A stretch of DNA of 64,000 nt from an uncultured Draconibacterium sp. Its GTDB lineage: Bacteria; Bacteroidota; Bacteroidia; Bacteroidales; Prolixibacteraceae. The stretch lies in the NCBI RefSeq assembly GCF_963675585.1, contig NZ_OY776414.1, forward strand, positions 3,389,001-3,453,000. Reading direction: 5' to 3'. Numbering within the stretch: position 1 is the stretch's first letter; each line of letters opens with the position of its first letter. Below are positions 1-10,024 of this stretch, in pieces. Made by a program: the position numbers and the translations under genes. The notes beneath the pieces are model-generated. The model was not told where the DNA came from, made no database searches, and was given only the letters and a program-made list of their open reading frames with translations.

Positions 1-1191
1 TTCAGCCATATAACGTTTAGTGACATCCTGAATCAAAACAATGTAATACCATGGTTTACCATCCTCATTTCGCACAATACTTATAGTCAGTTCTCCACGT
101 ATAACAGTTTTATTTTTATTCAAATAGCGTTTCTGTACCAATGCATATTGAATTTCTCCCCTGGCAATACTTTTAATTTCAGTCATGCCAATTTTTCTAT
201 CTTCGGGGTGGGTAATATCAGCAACTGTTTTCTCAATTAACTCACTTTCGTTATATCCTATTAATGTGCAGAATGCTTCGTTACATTCGATAAAACGCAT
301 ATCTAAACCTACCATTGCCATTGCTGCGTGCGACTGCTTAAATAATCCCCTAAATCGGTCTTCACTTTCTTTTAAGGCAATTTCTGCTTGTTGTTCTTTG
401 GTTATATCCCAGGCAAGTACCATGAAGCCTATAACTTGATTATTTTTGATATCAGGAACAAAGTTTGATTTAAAAATAGATACTTCGCCTGCTGAATTTT
501 TATACCTCGTTTCAAAGCTTACAAATTCACCCGACAGGGCTCTTAACATATGTCGATGCGATATTTCAAAAGTATCTTTTGAGATGATATCAACTACATC
601 ACTACCAATAATTTTGTCTACCTCTATTCCGGAATAATCGGCATACCTTTTATTTACATAGGTATATTTCAAATCAGTATCAATCTGCCCAACTAACGCC
701 GGTATATTATCCGTTATATTCCGAAGAAGCTCATCAGTATTATGTATATTTCTTTCCTTTTTCTCCAGCTCAGTAATGTCGGAAATACATGTTCTGATTC
801 CGTTAAACTCACCATTATCATCCAATACTCTTTTGTAATCAATTAGTACATATTCAAGTGATAATTTGCTATTTAAACGGCATTTATGAGGAGCAACATC
901 ACTGCCCTGCATCACTTTTTTGTAGTTGGACAGGATCTTGTCAATATCATCCTCGTGGATAAAGTCGGTGATTTGAATGAGTCCGTTTATGTAAGCATCT
1001 TTTCGATTTCCAAGTTTTTCTTCCAGGTTCGGGGAGATGTAAACGAGTTTTCCGGTTTTATCGCGATATGTTTCCCAGTAGTTGGAGTTATGCATAAATT
1101 GCTTGTAAAACTCCATTTGCTGATTTAAGCGAAAATTTTCGTGTTCGAGCTCGGTTAACCGATTCTGCAACTCCTGTTTATCTGTTGTCAT
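1..1191 (-). CDS. Multi-PAS sensor protein (partial, C-terminus missing)
   Basis: The open frame runs from an ATG at 1191 to the left edge, so only the first 397 residues are seen. Residues 1-35 look like a short coiled coil. Three PAS-type domains follow, at about 36-142, 150-268 and 275-397. The last two carry typical PAS/PAC wording such as DRFRGLFKQS, FIECNEAFCTLIGY and YYIVLIQDVT. No signal peptide or membrane segment is visible, so it looks cytosolic. The output domain (histidine kinase, GGDEF or other) lies beyond the window. In Bacteroidota a hybrid or simple histidine kinase is most likely, but that is inference. Confidence 0.85.
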   Translation of the reverse strand, partial: MTTDKQELQNRLTELEHENFRLNQQMEFYKQFMHNSNYWETYRDKTGKLVYISPNLEEKLGNRKDAYINGLIQITDFIHEDDIDKILSNYKKVMQGSDVAPHKCRLNSKLSLEYVLIDYKRVLDDNGEFNGIRTCISDITELEKKERNIHNTDELLRNITDNIPALVGQIDTDLKYTYVNKRYADYSGIEVDKIIGSDVVDIISKDTFEISHRHMLRALSGEFVSFETRYKNSAGEVSIFKSNFVPDIKNNQVIGFMVLAWDITKEQQAEIALKESEDRFRGLFKQSHAAMAMVGLDMRFIECNEAFCTLIGYNESELIEKTVADITHPEDRKIGMTEIKSIARGEIQYALVQKRYLNKNKTVIRGELTISIVRNEDGKPWYYIVLIQDVTKRYMAE

Positions 1192-1320
1192 CGCAATATG
1201 TTTATTACAAATTATCACAACCCCTTACCAGTTAAATGTAAGAAATTAAGACCTCTAATTCAAATTTGCAGTAGCTTTTCTTACGGAACAAATGAGCTTG
1301 AAAAATCTTGCATAACATAA

Positions 1321-1360
1321 AAATGGCTTGAATTAAATGCAAATTTAATTCAAGCCATTT
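1321..1360 (-). terminator. Hairpin terminator after GH36 gene
   Basis: A perfect 17-bp inverted repeat (1321-1337 and 1344-1360) with a 6-base loop. It lies between the stop of the GH36 gene and the start of the PAS gene, both on the minus strand. The stem is AT-rich at the loop and has a GGCTTG core. Confidence 0.6.
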
Positions 1361-1387
1361 TGTATTTGAGATAATACCTTTTGGTGC

Positions 1388-3583
1388 TTATTTTACTTCA
1401 GTTGCTTCAATAAGCACACTAGTGTTTCTTAAACTAACGTTTGGATTCATCCCCACTTTCATAAGGAAATCACCTGAATACACTTTTTCTGTGTCAATCC
1501 ACGAACGTCTGCCGGGATAAACATTCAATTCTTTTAAGCGGTACTTTTTGTTTGCATCCAATCCGGCAAATACTACAGGGCGCGTAGTTGCTGTTGACAT
1601 ATACCGATTATTTACCAAATAGTTAAACACAATGGCGCGGCTTTTATCGTTGTTTACATACATTAAAGCTGCAATGTCGTTTTCGTAAGGATTTACCAAA
1701 CGATACATGTCTCCGTGCCAAACAAGATCTTTAAACGAATTGTAATTTTTTACCGCGTCCTGAGCAAACTGTTTGTCCTTTTCGTTCAGTTCACCGGCCA
1801 CAATATCAAATCCCAGTTTTCCCATACTAGCAACATCAACACGATATTTTAGAGGCTGTTTTCCCCAGTCGGTTACATGGCAATCGGTTACAATGGCCGG
1901 AAAGAAATACGAGTAATTCCACTGCATATAAATTCGTTCGAGCGGATCGGTATCGTCGCTGGGCCAAAACTCGGTAAAGTATTTAAACAGCTCATAGTCA
2001 CCACGACCACCACCGCCCGAGCACATCATTATCGGAATTTTGGGAAATTTTGCACGAACACGCTGCATTACGGAATACAATCCTTTGGTGTATTCGATGT
2101 AAATATGAGTTTGCGGTACTTTTTGTGTTTCCAGATACGCAGAGTGCGCATTGTAGATTACAGAATTACAATCCCATTTTATAAAGGCCAACTCCGGATT
2201 ATTGTCCAGCAGCTTATCTACAATACCAAATACAAAATCCTGCACTTCCGGATTTGCCAGGTCCAGTACCAACTGGTTACGGAAATATTTCTCGGGGCGT
2301 TCAGGTTGACGAATCACCCACTCCGGATGATTTTCGTATAGCTCACTTTTCGGATTTACCATTTCAGGTTCAATCCAGATGCCAAACTTCACACCTTCTT
2401 TTGTTGCTTCTTCAACCAAATAACCAATTCCGTTTGGCAACTTCTTTTTATTCTCCTGCCAGTCGCCCAAACCTGCGTTATCGCCATTTCTGGGGTATTT
2501 ATTTGCAAACCAACCGTCATCGAGTAAAAACAAGTCAACTCCAAGTTCTTTTGCATCTTTAAAAAGTGCGGTTAGTTTATTTTCATCAAAATCGAAATAA
2601 GTAGCTTCCCAGTTATTTAGCAAAGTCAGGCGTTCACCGTTTCCATCAAGAACCCTGTAATCGCGTGCCCACGAATGCAAATTGCGGCTGGCCTCGCCGG
2701 TTCCCTCGTGCGAAACAACATATATTAGCGAAGGAGTTTTAAATGTTTCTCCGGGTTGCAGAGTATACTCCGACGCAAACGGGTTTATGCCGGCCAAAAA
2801 ACGCAGGTTGCCATTTGCAACCACCTCAAAATCGTATTGAAAATTAGAGCTCCACGCCAGTTGGCCAATTACAACTGTTCCGGTATTTTCAGCAGCCTTG
2901 CCATCGCAGGCCAAAACAAAATTAGGCGATTGCAACAAATAGGCCCTGGTTCCCAGTTTTGTGTCAATTGATTTTATGCCGCGGGTAAGTTTCTCTTCGT
3001 TACGTTGCATCTCTTTTGCCCACTCGTTTCCGAAAGAAGTAAGATAGTATTCTTTATTGGTGAAATACAAATTTGCAGATGCAAACTTCTTCATAACCAC
3101 GGCCTCTTTCTGCGTGTGTTTAATCTCTGTCCACTGCTCAATTACATTCTCCTTTGTCCATGCTTTGTAATACAAAACCACCTGAAAATTGTATTGTGCA
3201 TCTTCCAGTAAAATGGAAGTTAAAACGGCATTGTCGGAGGTTGCTTCTTGTTTATGGCTCACATATTTTAGCTCCAGCGATGTATTTCCATCCGATTGTA
3301 TCACCTCAAGTGCAGGTTCTACCAAATTCCAGGTTCCGGAAGTGGTGTATGTGGCATTGTAAATTCCACCGTTCGCATCTCTAAAATTGTAGGATGCTGC
3401 AACATTGCTGTATTCCTCAGTACCTTCCAAGGGTTTTCCAAAGTAAACGGTATTTAAAAGCCCCTCACGCGATGTTTGCAACAACATCAGGTTGTCGTTG
3501 GTCTCGATTGGGATAATCATTTCCTGGGCAAATAAACCTGCCGACAAGAAAAGCAGAACAATAATAAAAGGTACTTTTTTCAT
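1388..3583 (-). CDS. Alpha-galactosidase, glycoside hydrolase family 36
   Basis: This 731-residue exported enzyme hydrolyses terminal alpha-galactosyl (or alpha-GalNAc) residues. A signal peptide ending in GLFAQ occupies about residues 1-20. GH36 hallmarks are present: the IWIEPEMVNP motif near residue 404, KWDCN near 470 holding the expected nucleophile Asp, and SDDTDPLERI near 546 holding the expected acid/base Asp. The N-terminal third is the usual GH36 beta-sandwich and the last 90 residues a C-terminal beta domain. It stands alone behind its own promoter and terminator. Galactoside substrates such as raffinose-type or galactomannan side chains are likely. The exact specificity cannot be read from the sequence. 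Confidence 0.93.
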   Translation of the reverse strand: MKKVPFIIVLLFLSAGLFAQEMIIPIETNDNLMLLQTSREGLLNTVYFGKPLEGTEEYSNVAASYNFRDANGGIYNATYTTSGTWNLVEPALEVIQSDGNTSLELKYVSHKQEATSDNAVLTSILLEDAQYNFQVVLYYKAWTKENVIEQWTEIKHTQKEAVVMKKFASANLYFTNKEYYLTSFGNEWAKEMQRNEEKLTRGIKSIDTKLGTRAYLLQSPNFVLACDGKAAENTGTVVIGQLAWSSNFQYDFEVVANGNLRFLAGINPFASEYTLQPGETFKTPSLIYVVSHEGTGEASRNLHSWARDYRVLDGNGERLTLLNNWEATYFDFDENKLTALFKDAKELGVDLFLLDDGWFANKYPRNGDNAGLGDWQENKKKLPNGIGYLVEEATKEGVKFGIWIEPEMVNPKSELYENHPEWVIRQPERPEKYFRNQLVLDLANPEVQDFVFGIVDKLLDNNPELAFIKWDCNSVIYNAHSAYLETQKVPQTHIYIEYTKGLYSVMQRVRAKFPKIPIMMCSGGGGRGDYELFKYFTEFWPSDDTDPLERIYMQWNYSYFFPAIVTDCHVTDWGKQPLKYRVDVASMGKLGFDIVAGELNEKDKQFAQDAVKNYNSFKDLVWHGDMYRLVNPYENDIAALMYVNNDKSRAIVFNYLVNNRYMSTATTRPVVFAGLDANKKYRLKELNVYPGRRSWIDTEKVYSGDFLMKVGMNPNVSLRNTSVLIEATEVK

Positions 3584-3616
3584 GACAATTGAGTTAAGTA
3601 TTATTTCTATTTAGGA

Positions 3617-3645
3617 CGAAGATAAGAATGATTCTACCTATACAA
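3617..3645 (-). promoter_or_regulatory. Bacteroidota-type promoter of the GH36 gene
   Basis: On the minus strand a TTG (3645-3643) is followed after 18 bases by TATCTTCG (3624-3617), close to the TAnnTTTG -7 consensus. The start codon is 34 bases downstream. Confidence 0.5.
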
Positions 3646-3919
3646 TCCTTGTAAAGTTGAATTTATCCGTTTAGCTATGGCGATTTCTTTCTAATGTAAG
3701 ATTCTGAAGATATCCTGACATAGCATTGAGAAATGAGAATTTACTAGCAAGACCAAACCACAGCCGGAAAAAATGAATCGGTACTTGCAACAGCTTTGAT
3801 ACTATTTTGTAAAAAGCTTCAATATCCAAAATGATTAAACAAAAGAAGAGATTCCTTAGTCGCTGCTCTCCTTCGGAATTACAGAGAGGAATCTTTTCAT
3901 TTGAAAGGTATACATGAAA
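3646..3919. repeat. Intergenic stretch with imperfect palindrome
   Basis: This covers the rest of a 336-base gap. I see no gene. At 3848-3894 an imperfect palindrome (AGATTCCT arm at 3849-3856, AGGAATCT arm at 3887-3894) lies just downstream of the octaheme cytochrome gene. It may act as its terminator. Its arms and inner bases resemble a degenerate form of the palindromes at 14415-14485. Confidence 0.4.
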
Positions 3920-6286
3920 CTATAAACTCTGCTGTAAACTGGCAATGGCTTGCTGAAGTGCATCTTTATCCTGCTCAGATATTCCCTCCACTTTTAAAGC
4001 ATCCTTGTACAACTTTATGGCCATATCTTTATTTCCGTCGCGATAATAAATGTCGGCTAAAAAACTGGTAGCACTTAAAAACTCCGGATGCGATTTTATG
4101 AGCTGGTTTAATGTTTTTACCGATGCCGATTTATCGCCGTTTTGCATTTGATAATAGGCCAAAGTGTATTTGTAGTCCGGATCCTCGGGGCGAGACTCAG
4201 CTGCAATAGCTGCATACTTAACGGCCCCGGCAAAATCGCCATGTTGCGCAACAAGTACACTCAAATTTTTTGCTGCCACCGCATTTTTATCCGAACTGGC
4301 TTTTAAAGCATCTTTCAAAGCTATTTCTGCTTCCTCCATTCGGCCTTGCTCGGCCAGCAACAAACCGAGATTCATGTTTGCAGCTTCGTTTTCAGGATCA
4401 AAGGCAAGAACTTTTTTCAGGTTCTCTTCCGCTTTTGCCTGATTGCCAACATACGAATACAATACAGAACTGTTGATTAAGGGCATAATCGATTCGGGAT
4501 ACAAACGTGCTGCCGTTTCGTACGAATTCAAAGCTGCATCTGCATTTCCTTTATTCTGATGGTAAATTCCGAGGTTATAATGATTGCTCCAGTTATCCGC
4601 TCGCGAAGTCATTGAAGTAACATATTCTGCTTCTGCTTTATCTATTATTTTTTGTTGTTCGGCAGTAAAACGGGTGCTCTCAAAAATCAATATGGCGTTA
4701 ACAGCCTGAATACGTACCAACCTGATTTCGTCCTGACATGCTCTTAGCAAAGCTTCCTTTACTTCTTCTGATGTATTTCCCGACAAGCCATAAGCAGCGG
4801 CCGAACGAACCAGTTCCGATTCCGAATTGAGTGCCACCATCAACACGTCCCATTTCGAATCCAGTTGACAATTTCCCAGCAAACGAATGAACGATGTTGT
4901 AACAACTTCATTTGGTTTCCCGGTTTTAATGTAGTCGTACATTTTATCAATGTTTGTCCAATCGTTTTCTCTTGCCTCTTTTATAAGCTGTGCCCATTTT
5001 AAGGTTTCTTCCTGGTAATTTCCGTTGGGGCGTTTTTTAACAACTTCGTTTGCCCATTGTGGCGTTTTATCCGAGTGACACTGGTTGCATGCGTTTGGAG
5101 ATCCAAAACGAATAGTTGCTTCCGGCATCGGCGGTCGGAACGAATGATCGCTGCGTAAAAAATTACCCACAAACTCGCGTTTTGGCATGTGGCAACTCAA
5201 ACAGGTTAAACCATCTTTTGCTTTGTGTCCGGTATGTGTTTCCAAATCTTCCGTACGATTGTTGTGACAGCCTAAACAGGCCTGGTTTGGATTGTCTTTA
5301 TTCCTGTCGCGCCCACTCGATGTATGGCAGGTTACACAGTGCAATTCGCTCTCCTGCACACATTTATTCATCATCCATCCGGTAAGCGTGTAGTTTTCTC
5401 CCAAGTCGCGACCATCAGCAAAAAAGTCACGGTCTTCCAAAGTCGTTACATTGTAATTATCGAAGTATTTATCGCCGGGCATATAACTTGGCGTTATCGG
5501 ATTCATTTTTGCATGACAAGGCGAACACGAAGCATTGTGCTGTTCTTGTGTAAAAGTCGAGGTTACAATCAAACCAATATCCTCCGGAGCTTTTTCGCCT
5601 TCTTTCAAATTTTTAAAGATTCGCACATGTTCTCCGGCCGGGCCATGGCAGGTTTCACAGTTAATTCCTGCTTCGCGCCAAGTGGTTTGATAGGTTTCAG
5701 CATCTAAATCGAAATTGGTACTTAACTGACTGATATGACAACTGTAACAACCGGTATTAAAGGTATACATGGCGTCTCTCCACGGAAGTGCTTCATCTTC
5801 TTCCACACCTTCAACAAAATGCCGAACTGCCGATTCGGGGTAATTAAACCACGATTTTCGGTTAGCATCATAGGCAAGTGGTATAGTTTGTAATTTACCC
5901 TTTTCCATTGGGGTTAAGAAACAATACACATTATGACCACCAAGTGCCCAAATAATCTGGAAGGAATTCAAAAGTTTGCCGTCCTTTTTTTCGAGTAATG
6001 TCATGGTTGAATCGCCGAAAGAAACCTCATACATCTTACCTTCAGCAGCTATTGGCTGGCTATTGGGCAATTGATGTTTGGCAACAAAAGCTGCATTAAT
6101 GGGCATCATTGCCTGGCCATGGTACGAAGGAGACCAGAGTTGATAAAATTTTTCGTGACATTCGCGACAACTCTCCGATCCCAGAAACTCATTGGTTTCA
6201 GCTTGTTGCTGATTTCGTTGCTTACATGAAAACAAAACAAAAACCACTAAAATACCAAGTCCAAATTTGAATAATATCCGCTTCAT
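3920..6286 (-). CDS. Octaheme c-type cytochrome with HEAT and TPR domains (lipoprotein)
   Basis: The ATG at 6286 is preferred over the TTG at 6310 because it gives a clean lipoprotein signal ending in the lipobox LFSC. The mature protein has eight CxxCH haem motifs between about residues 42 and 403 (CRECH, CYSCH, CETCH, CSPCH, CVTCH, CLGCH, CLSCH, CNQCH), in the style of cytochrome c554/DmsE-like proteins. HEAT-like repeats follow at about 470-530, and about seven TPR units fill the last 240 residues. The N-terminus should carry electrons in the periplasm, and the C-terminus should bind a partner. Partner and acceptor are not evident, because the neighbours are unrelated. Single-gene transcription is likely. 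Confidence 0.88.
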   Translation of the reverse strand: MKRILFKFGLGILVVFVLFSCKQRNQQQAETNEFLGSESCRECHEKFYQLWSPSYHGQAMMPINAAFVAKHQLPNSQPIAAEGKMYEVSFGDSTMTLLEKKDGKLLNSFQIIWALGGHNVYCFLTPMEKGKLQTIPLAYDANRKSWFNYPESAVRHFVEGVEEDEALPWRDAMYTFNTGCYSCHISQLSTNFDLDAETYQTTWREAGINCETCHGPAGEHVRIFKNLKEGEKAPEDIGLIVTSTFTQEQHNASCSPCHAKMNPITPSYMPGDKYFDNYNVTTLEDRDFFADGRDLGENYTLTGWMMNKCVQESELHCVTCHTSSGRDRNKDNPNQACLGCHNNRTEDLETHTGHKAKDGLTCLSCHMPKREFVGNFLRSDHSFRPPMPEATIRFGSPNACNQCHSDKTPQWANEVVKKRPNGNYQEETLKWAQLIKEARENDWTNIDKMYDYIKTGKPNEVVTTSFIRLLGNCQLDSKWDVLMVALNSESELVRSAAAYGLSGNTSEEVKEALLRACQDEIRLVRIQAVNAILIFESTRFTAEQQKIIDKAEAEYVTSMTSRADNWSNHYNLGIYHQNKGNADAALNSYETAARLYPESIMPLINSSVLYSYVGNQAKAEENLKKVLAFDPENEAANMNLGLLLAEQGRMEEAEIALKDALKASSDKNAVAAKNLSVLVAQHGDFAGAVKYAAIAAESRPEDPDYKYTLAYYQMQNGDKSASVKTLNQLIKSHPEFLSATSFLADIYYRDGNKDMAIKLYKDALKVEGISEQDKDALQQAIASLQQSL

Positions 6287-6528
6287 AATGTTCAGTTTTA
6301 CAGCTAACAAATATTATGAATATCTACCAAAGAATGAAACTAAGTTATACATATTTGAAAGAAACCCTGCGTAACTTCTTCTCCGGAAAACAGAAACGCA
6401 ATTCAGCTTCTTGTTTCCAGTCAAATTCAACCCAGCAACTGCAAAATGCATTCGTTTCAGGAAGAATAAAATATTAATTGAATGGGAGTTGCCAATTTTT
6501 CTTAATTTCGATAAATTTTTCAAAAATC

Positions 6529-7740
6529 ATGAAAATAGGAATAGTAAGAGAAGGCAAAACACCCCCCGACAAACGAGTACCCTTAACTCCTGAACAATGT
6601 GTCGAAGTTCAGGAAAGATTTCCCGGAATTTCGGTTTTGGTGCAACCCAGTCCCATTCGCAGTTTTAAGGATGAAGAATATGCGGCTTTGGGAATTACTT
6701 TACAGGAAGATTTAAGCGATTGCGACATTCTTTTAGGTGTAAAAGAGGTTCGCATAGAGGATTTTATTGAAGGAAAAATTTACCTGTTTTTCTCGCACAC
6801 AATAAAAAAACAAGCGTATAACCGTAAACTTTTACAAACAGTTTTAGAAAAGAAAATTCAGCTGGTTGACTATGAAGTGTTAACCAACAAGGAAGGTTTC
6901 AGAGTGATTGGATTTGGCCGCTTTGCCGGCTTGGTTGGAGCATACAACGGATTTCGTGCCTTTGGCCTTAAAAACGAATTATTCGATTTAAAACCTGCAC
7001 ACGAATGTGATGACCTTGAAGAAATGTTGCAACATTTAGATGCCATAAATTTACCACCATTAAAAATTGCACTTACCGGCGACGGACGTGTAGCACACGG
7101 TGTAATCGAGATTCTGAACCACATGAACATCATGCGCGTTTCGCCCGAAGCATATTTAAAAGTGGACGAACCCGAGCAAGCTGTTTATGTTCAGCTATTG
7201 CCAAATAATTATGTGCGTAAAACCGGAGGCGACAGCACATTCGATTTAATGCACTTTTTTAATAATCCGGCACAGTACGAAAATGCCTTTTTGCCCTTTG
7301 CCGAAGCTACCGACATGTTGATAGCTGCTGCCTACTGGGATCCAAAAGCACCTGTTTTGTTTACGTCCGAAGAAATGAAAGCTAATGATTTCAGGATTAG
7401 TGTAATATCAGACATTACCTGCGACATTGAAGGTTCTATTCCATCCACAAAAAAAGCGTCTACAATCGACGATCCGTTTTACGATTATAACTTTGAGACC
7501 GGTGAAATGGAAGAAGCTTTTTCGAATCCCAACAATTTGTCGGTGCAGGCAGTTGATAATTTACCCTGCGAACTACCCAAAGATGCTTCACTTGATTTTG
7601 GACGAAACTTAATCGAAAAGGTTTTCCCAAGTCTTTTTGGAGAGGATGAAGATGGAGTGGTTGAGCGCGCGTCGATTACGAAAGATGGCCAATTAACTGA
7701 AAAGTTTGCGTATTTGCAGGACTTTGCTGACGGGGAATAA
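6529..7740 (+). CDS. NAD(P)-dependent alanine dehydrogenase / saccharopine dehydrogenase-like enzyme
   Basis: This 403-residue cytosolic protein starts at the ATG at 6529. The frame is open 51 bases further upstream, but those codons do not look coding. The N-terminus MKIGIVREGKTPPDKRVPLT matches the alanine dehydrogenase/PNT N-terminal fold (AlaDh_PNT_N), shared with NAD-dependent saccharopine dehydrogenase. A Rossmann-like part begins near residue 180 with IALTGDGRVAHG. Known family members oxidise alanine or saccharopine, and Bacteroidota homologues of this size are usually labelled one or the other. The substrate is undetermined. A TAATTTCG element at about 6503-6510 could be its -7 promoter. 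Confidence 0.8.
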   Translation: MKIGIVREGKTPPDKRVPLTPEQCVEVQERFPGISVLVQPSPIRSFKDEEYAALGITLQEDLSDCDILLGVKEVRIEDFIEGKIYLFFSHTIKKQAYNRKLLQTVLEKKIQLVDYEVLTNKEGFRVIGFGRFAGLVGAYNGFRAFGLKNELFDLKPAHECDDLEEMLQHLDAINLPPLKIALTGDGRVAHGVIEILNHMNIMRVSPEAYLKVDEPEQAVYVQLLPNNYVRKTGGDSTFDLMHFFNNPAQYENAFLPFAEATDMLIAAAYWDPKAPVLFTSEEMKANDFRISVISDITCDIEGSIPSTKKASTIDDPFYDYNFETGEMEEAFSNPNNLSVQAVDNLPCELPKDASLDFGRNLIEKVFPSLFGEDEDGVVERASITKDGQLTEKFAYLQDFADGE

Positions 7741-7769
7741 GGTTGCTCACCGGCCTACTTTTTAAAACC

Positions 7770-7819
7770 AAAGATCCGATCTGTATAAATTCAAAATAAT
7801 ACAGATCGGATCTTTTTTT
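7770..7819 (+). terminator. 17-bp-stem terminator hairpin
   Basis: A perfect inverted repeat (7770-7786 and 7799-7815; core AAGATCCGATCTGTA) has a 12-base AT loop and a T run. It lies just after the dehydrogenase gene. An almost identical hairpin, including the loop, lies at 27135-27180. Confidence 0.8.
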
Positions 7820-7833
7820 GCTTGAAAAATGGC

Positions 7834-7858
7834 ACAGATCGGATCTGTTTTTTTTTGT
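7834..7858 (+). repeat. Half-copy of the terminator palindrome with T tract
   Basis: ACAGATC-G-GATCTGT (7834-7848) is followed by ten T. It repeats the right arm of the adjacent hairpin and is itself palindromic except for the centre base. Confidence 0.6.
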
Positions 7859-7969
7859 AGATGAACAAGCAATAAAATAATCGCCGATCCATTTATCAAA
7901 TGACAAACGAACCGGCGTTACTTATTACTCTCCCTTGACCATGTTCCAACTGAATGGAACTCCTTCTCC

Positions 7970-10024
7970 CTATTTTATCAACTCTACACTTCGTTTTACA
8001 AATTTGTCCAAATCAGCTCCTTTTAATAACCCGTTGGCAAGTAAAGCTAAATCAACCATTTGTTTTGCAACCTTATTTTGTTTGCCAAAATCAGACAGCT
8101 GATCGCGTTTTGTTTCTTCCAGTTTAGCAAGCTCGGCATTTAAACTTTCCAGTTGTTCTTTTTCTGCTAGTGGAACTTCCTCGTCCTTTTTTCCTTCTTT
8201 TGCTTTTTCAAGAACAGTTATCTCATCTTTTTTGGCTGTTAATTCGCCTGCCAGAGTCTCCAGTTTTTTACCCAATTTTTTGTCTTTGGCATCCAATACT
8301 TTTTTTACCAGCGGATGAGTTGTATTTACTACAAGATTTAAACTTTCAGGAAAATCGCCGTACATGCTCATTCCACCTTGTGCAGCACTCATGTCTTTCA
8401 TACGACGCATAAACTCGTTGCGTGTAATTACCATTGGAGATCCTGTTTCTCCCAAATCCTGGAAATCAACAATAAATGAATAATCCTTATTTTCCGGACA
8501 AACCGCCTGAAATACGGGAGACAATTCCTGTTTTTGTTCCCAGGTAAGTTCTTCTTTTGTGGTATCATCTTTTTTAATCAGGTTTTCAACCACATCAGAA
8601 TCAACACGAACAAAACGTTTGTCGGTATATTTTTGCTCCAGTTTATTAATCAGGTGAGGTGCCAAAACATCATCGAGCACAAGAATATCGTAGCCTTTAT
8701 TTTTTGCCGCTTCAACAAATGTAAATTGCTCTTCCACATTTGTAGTGTACAAATAAATGGTATTGTTGTCTTTGTCAGTCTGACTGTCTTTTACCAGTTT
8801 TTCATACTCTTCCCAGGTAAAATATTTTGCCTCGGTATTTTTCAGCATAAAGAATTTCATGGCACGGTCGTAGAATTTCTCTTCGGTTAACATTCCGTAC
8901 TCAATAAAAATCTTCAGATCGTCCCATTTACTTTCAAAATCTTCGCGACTGTCTTTAAAAATCTGGTGCAAACGGTCGGCTACCTTTTTATTAATGTGGC
9001 TGCTAATCTTTTTCACGTTCGAGTCGCTTTGTAAATACGAGCGCGAAACGTTTAAGGGAATATCCGGCGAATCGATTACACCGTGTAACAATGTCAAAAA
9101 TTCAGGTACAATTCCTTCAACCGAGTCGGTTACAAAAACCTGGTTGCTGTACAATTGAATTTTGTTTTTCTGAACTTCGAAGTTGTTTTTGATTTTTGGG
9201 AAATACAAAATACCGGTCAGGTTAAACGGATAATCCACATTTAAATGAATATTAAAAAGTGGCTCCTCTCCCATCGGATACAATTTCCGGTAGAAATCTT
9301 TGTAATCCTGATCTTTTAAATCGGCCGGCATTTTTGTCCACGCCGGAGCAACATCGTTAATCTGATTGTCAACATCAGTATCAACCTGTGCTCCATCTTT
9401 CCATGTTTTTTCTTTTCCGTAAATAACCGGAACAGGAAGGAATTTGCAGTATTTGTTCAGAATTTCTGAAACTTTTGCATCATCCAAAAATCCTTTTTCT
9501 TCTTCGCTGATGTGCATTACAATATCGGTACCTACTCCGTCTTTTTCAACCTCTTCCAGGGTAAACTCCGGACTTCCGTCGCAACTCCATTTTACGGCCT
9601 GTGAACCTTCTTTGTGCGATTTTGTGATTACATCAACCGAGTCGGAAACCATAAACGAACTGTAAAAGCCAAGTCCGAAATGACCGATAATTGCATTGGC
9701 ATCGTCTTTATATTTATCTAAAAACTCATTGGCGCCTGAAAATGCAATCTGGTTGATGTATTTTTCAACTTCCTCTGCAGTCATTCCAATTCCGTTGTCC
9801 GAAACGGTGATTGTTTTGGCTTCAGTATCTAATTTTACAACAACCTTTGCATTACTAACTTCGCCATTGTATTCGCCTTTGGCGGCAAGTGTTTTTAGCT
9901 TTTGTGTTGCATCAACAGCATTCGATACAATCTCTCTTAAAAAAATGTCGTGGTCAGAATAGAGAAACTTTTTAATAATCGGGAAAAGATTCTCGCTGGT
10001 TACACCAATTTTTCCTGTTTGCAT
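7970..10024 (-). CDS. htpG: Chaperone HtpG (Hsp90)
   Basis: This 684-residue ATP-dependent cytosolic chaperone has the expected Hsp90 layout. An N-terminal GHKL ATPase domain carries SDNGIGM near residue 96 and GHFGLGFYSSFMV near 115. A middle domain carries NVSRSYLQSD near 328. The C-terminal dimerisation domain is rich in Lys/Glu (about 560-684). The length suits Bacteroidota HtpG. No CIRCE operator was found in the 298-base upstream gap, so heat-shock control, if any, is by another route. Confidence 0.97.
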   Translation of the reverse strand: MQTGKIGVTSENLFPIIKKFLYSDHDIFLREIVSNAVDATQKLKTLAAKGEYNGEVSNAKVVVKLDTEAKTITVSDNGIGMTAEEVEKYINQIAFSGANEFLDKYKDDANAIIGHFGLGFYSSFMVSDSVDVITKSHKEGSQAVKWSCDGSPEFTLEEVEKDGVGTDIVMHISEEEKGFLDDAKVSEILNKYCKFLPVPVIYGKEKTWKDGAQVDTDVDNQINDVAPAWTKMPADLKDQDYKDFYRKLYPMGEEPLFNIHLNVDYPFNLTGILYFPKIKNNFEVQKNKIQLYSNQVFVTDSVEGIVPEFLTLLHGVIDSPDIPLNVSRSYLQSDSNVKKISSHINKKVADRLHQIFKDSREDFESKWDDLKIFIEYGMLTEEKFYDRAMKFFMLKNTEAKYFTWEEYEKLVKDSQTDKDNNTIYLYTTNVEEQFTFVEAAKNKGYDILVLDDVLAPHLINKLEQKYTDKRFVRVDSDVVENLIKKDDTTKEELTWEQKQELSPVFQAVCPENKDYSFIVDFQDLGETGSPMVITRNEFMRRMKDMSAAQGGMSMYGDFPESLNLVVNTTHPLVKKVLDAKDKKLGKKLETLAGELTAKKDEITVLEKAKEGKKDEEVPLAEKEQLESLNAELAKLEETKRDQLSDFGKQNKVAKQMVDLALLANGLLKGADLDKFVKRSVELIK

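Noticed and set aside
6314-6523. 69-codon minus-strand frame upstream of the octaheme gene
   Set aside because: No ribosome site, no domain, and it overlaps the promoter and start region of the divergent dehydrogenase gene.
9444-9962. Antisense frames within htpG
   Set aside because: They are shadows of a strongly conserved coding gene on the other strand, with no recognisable protein.
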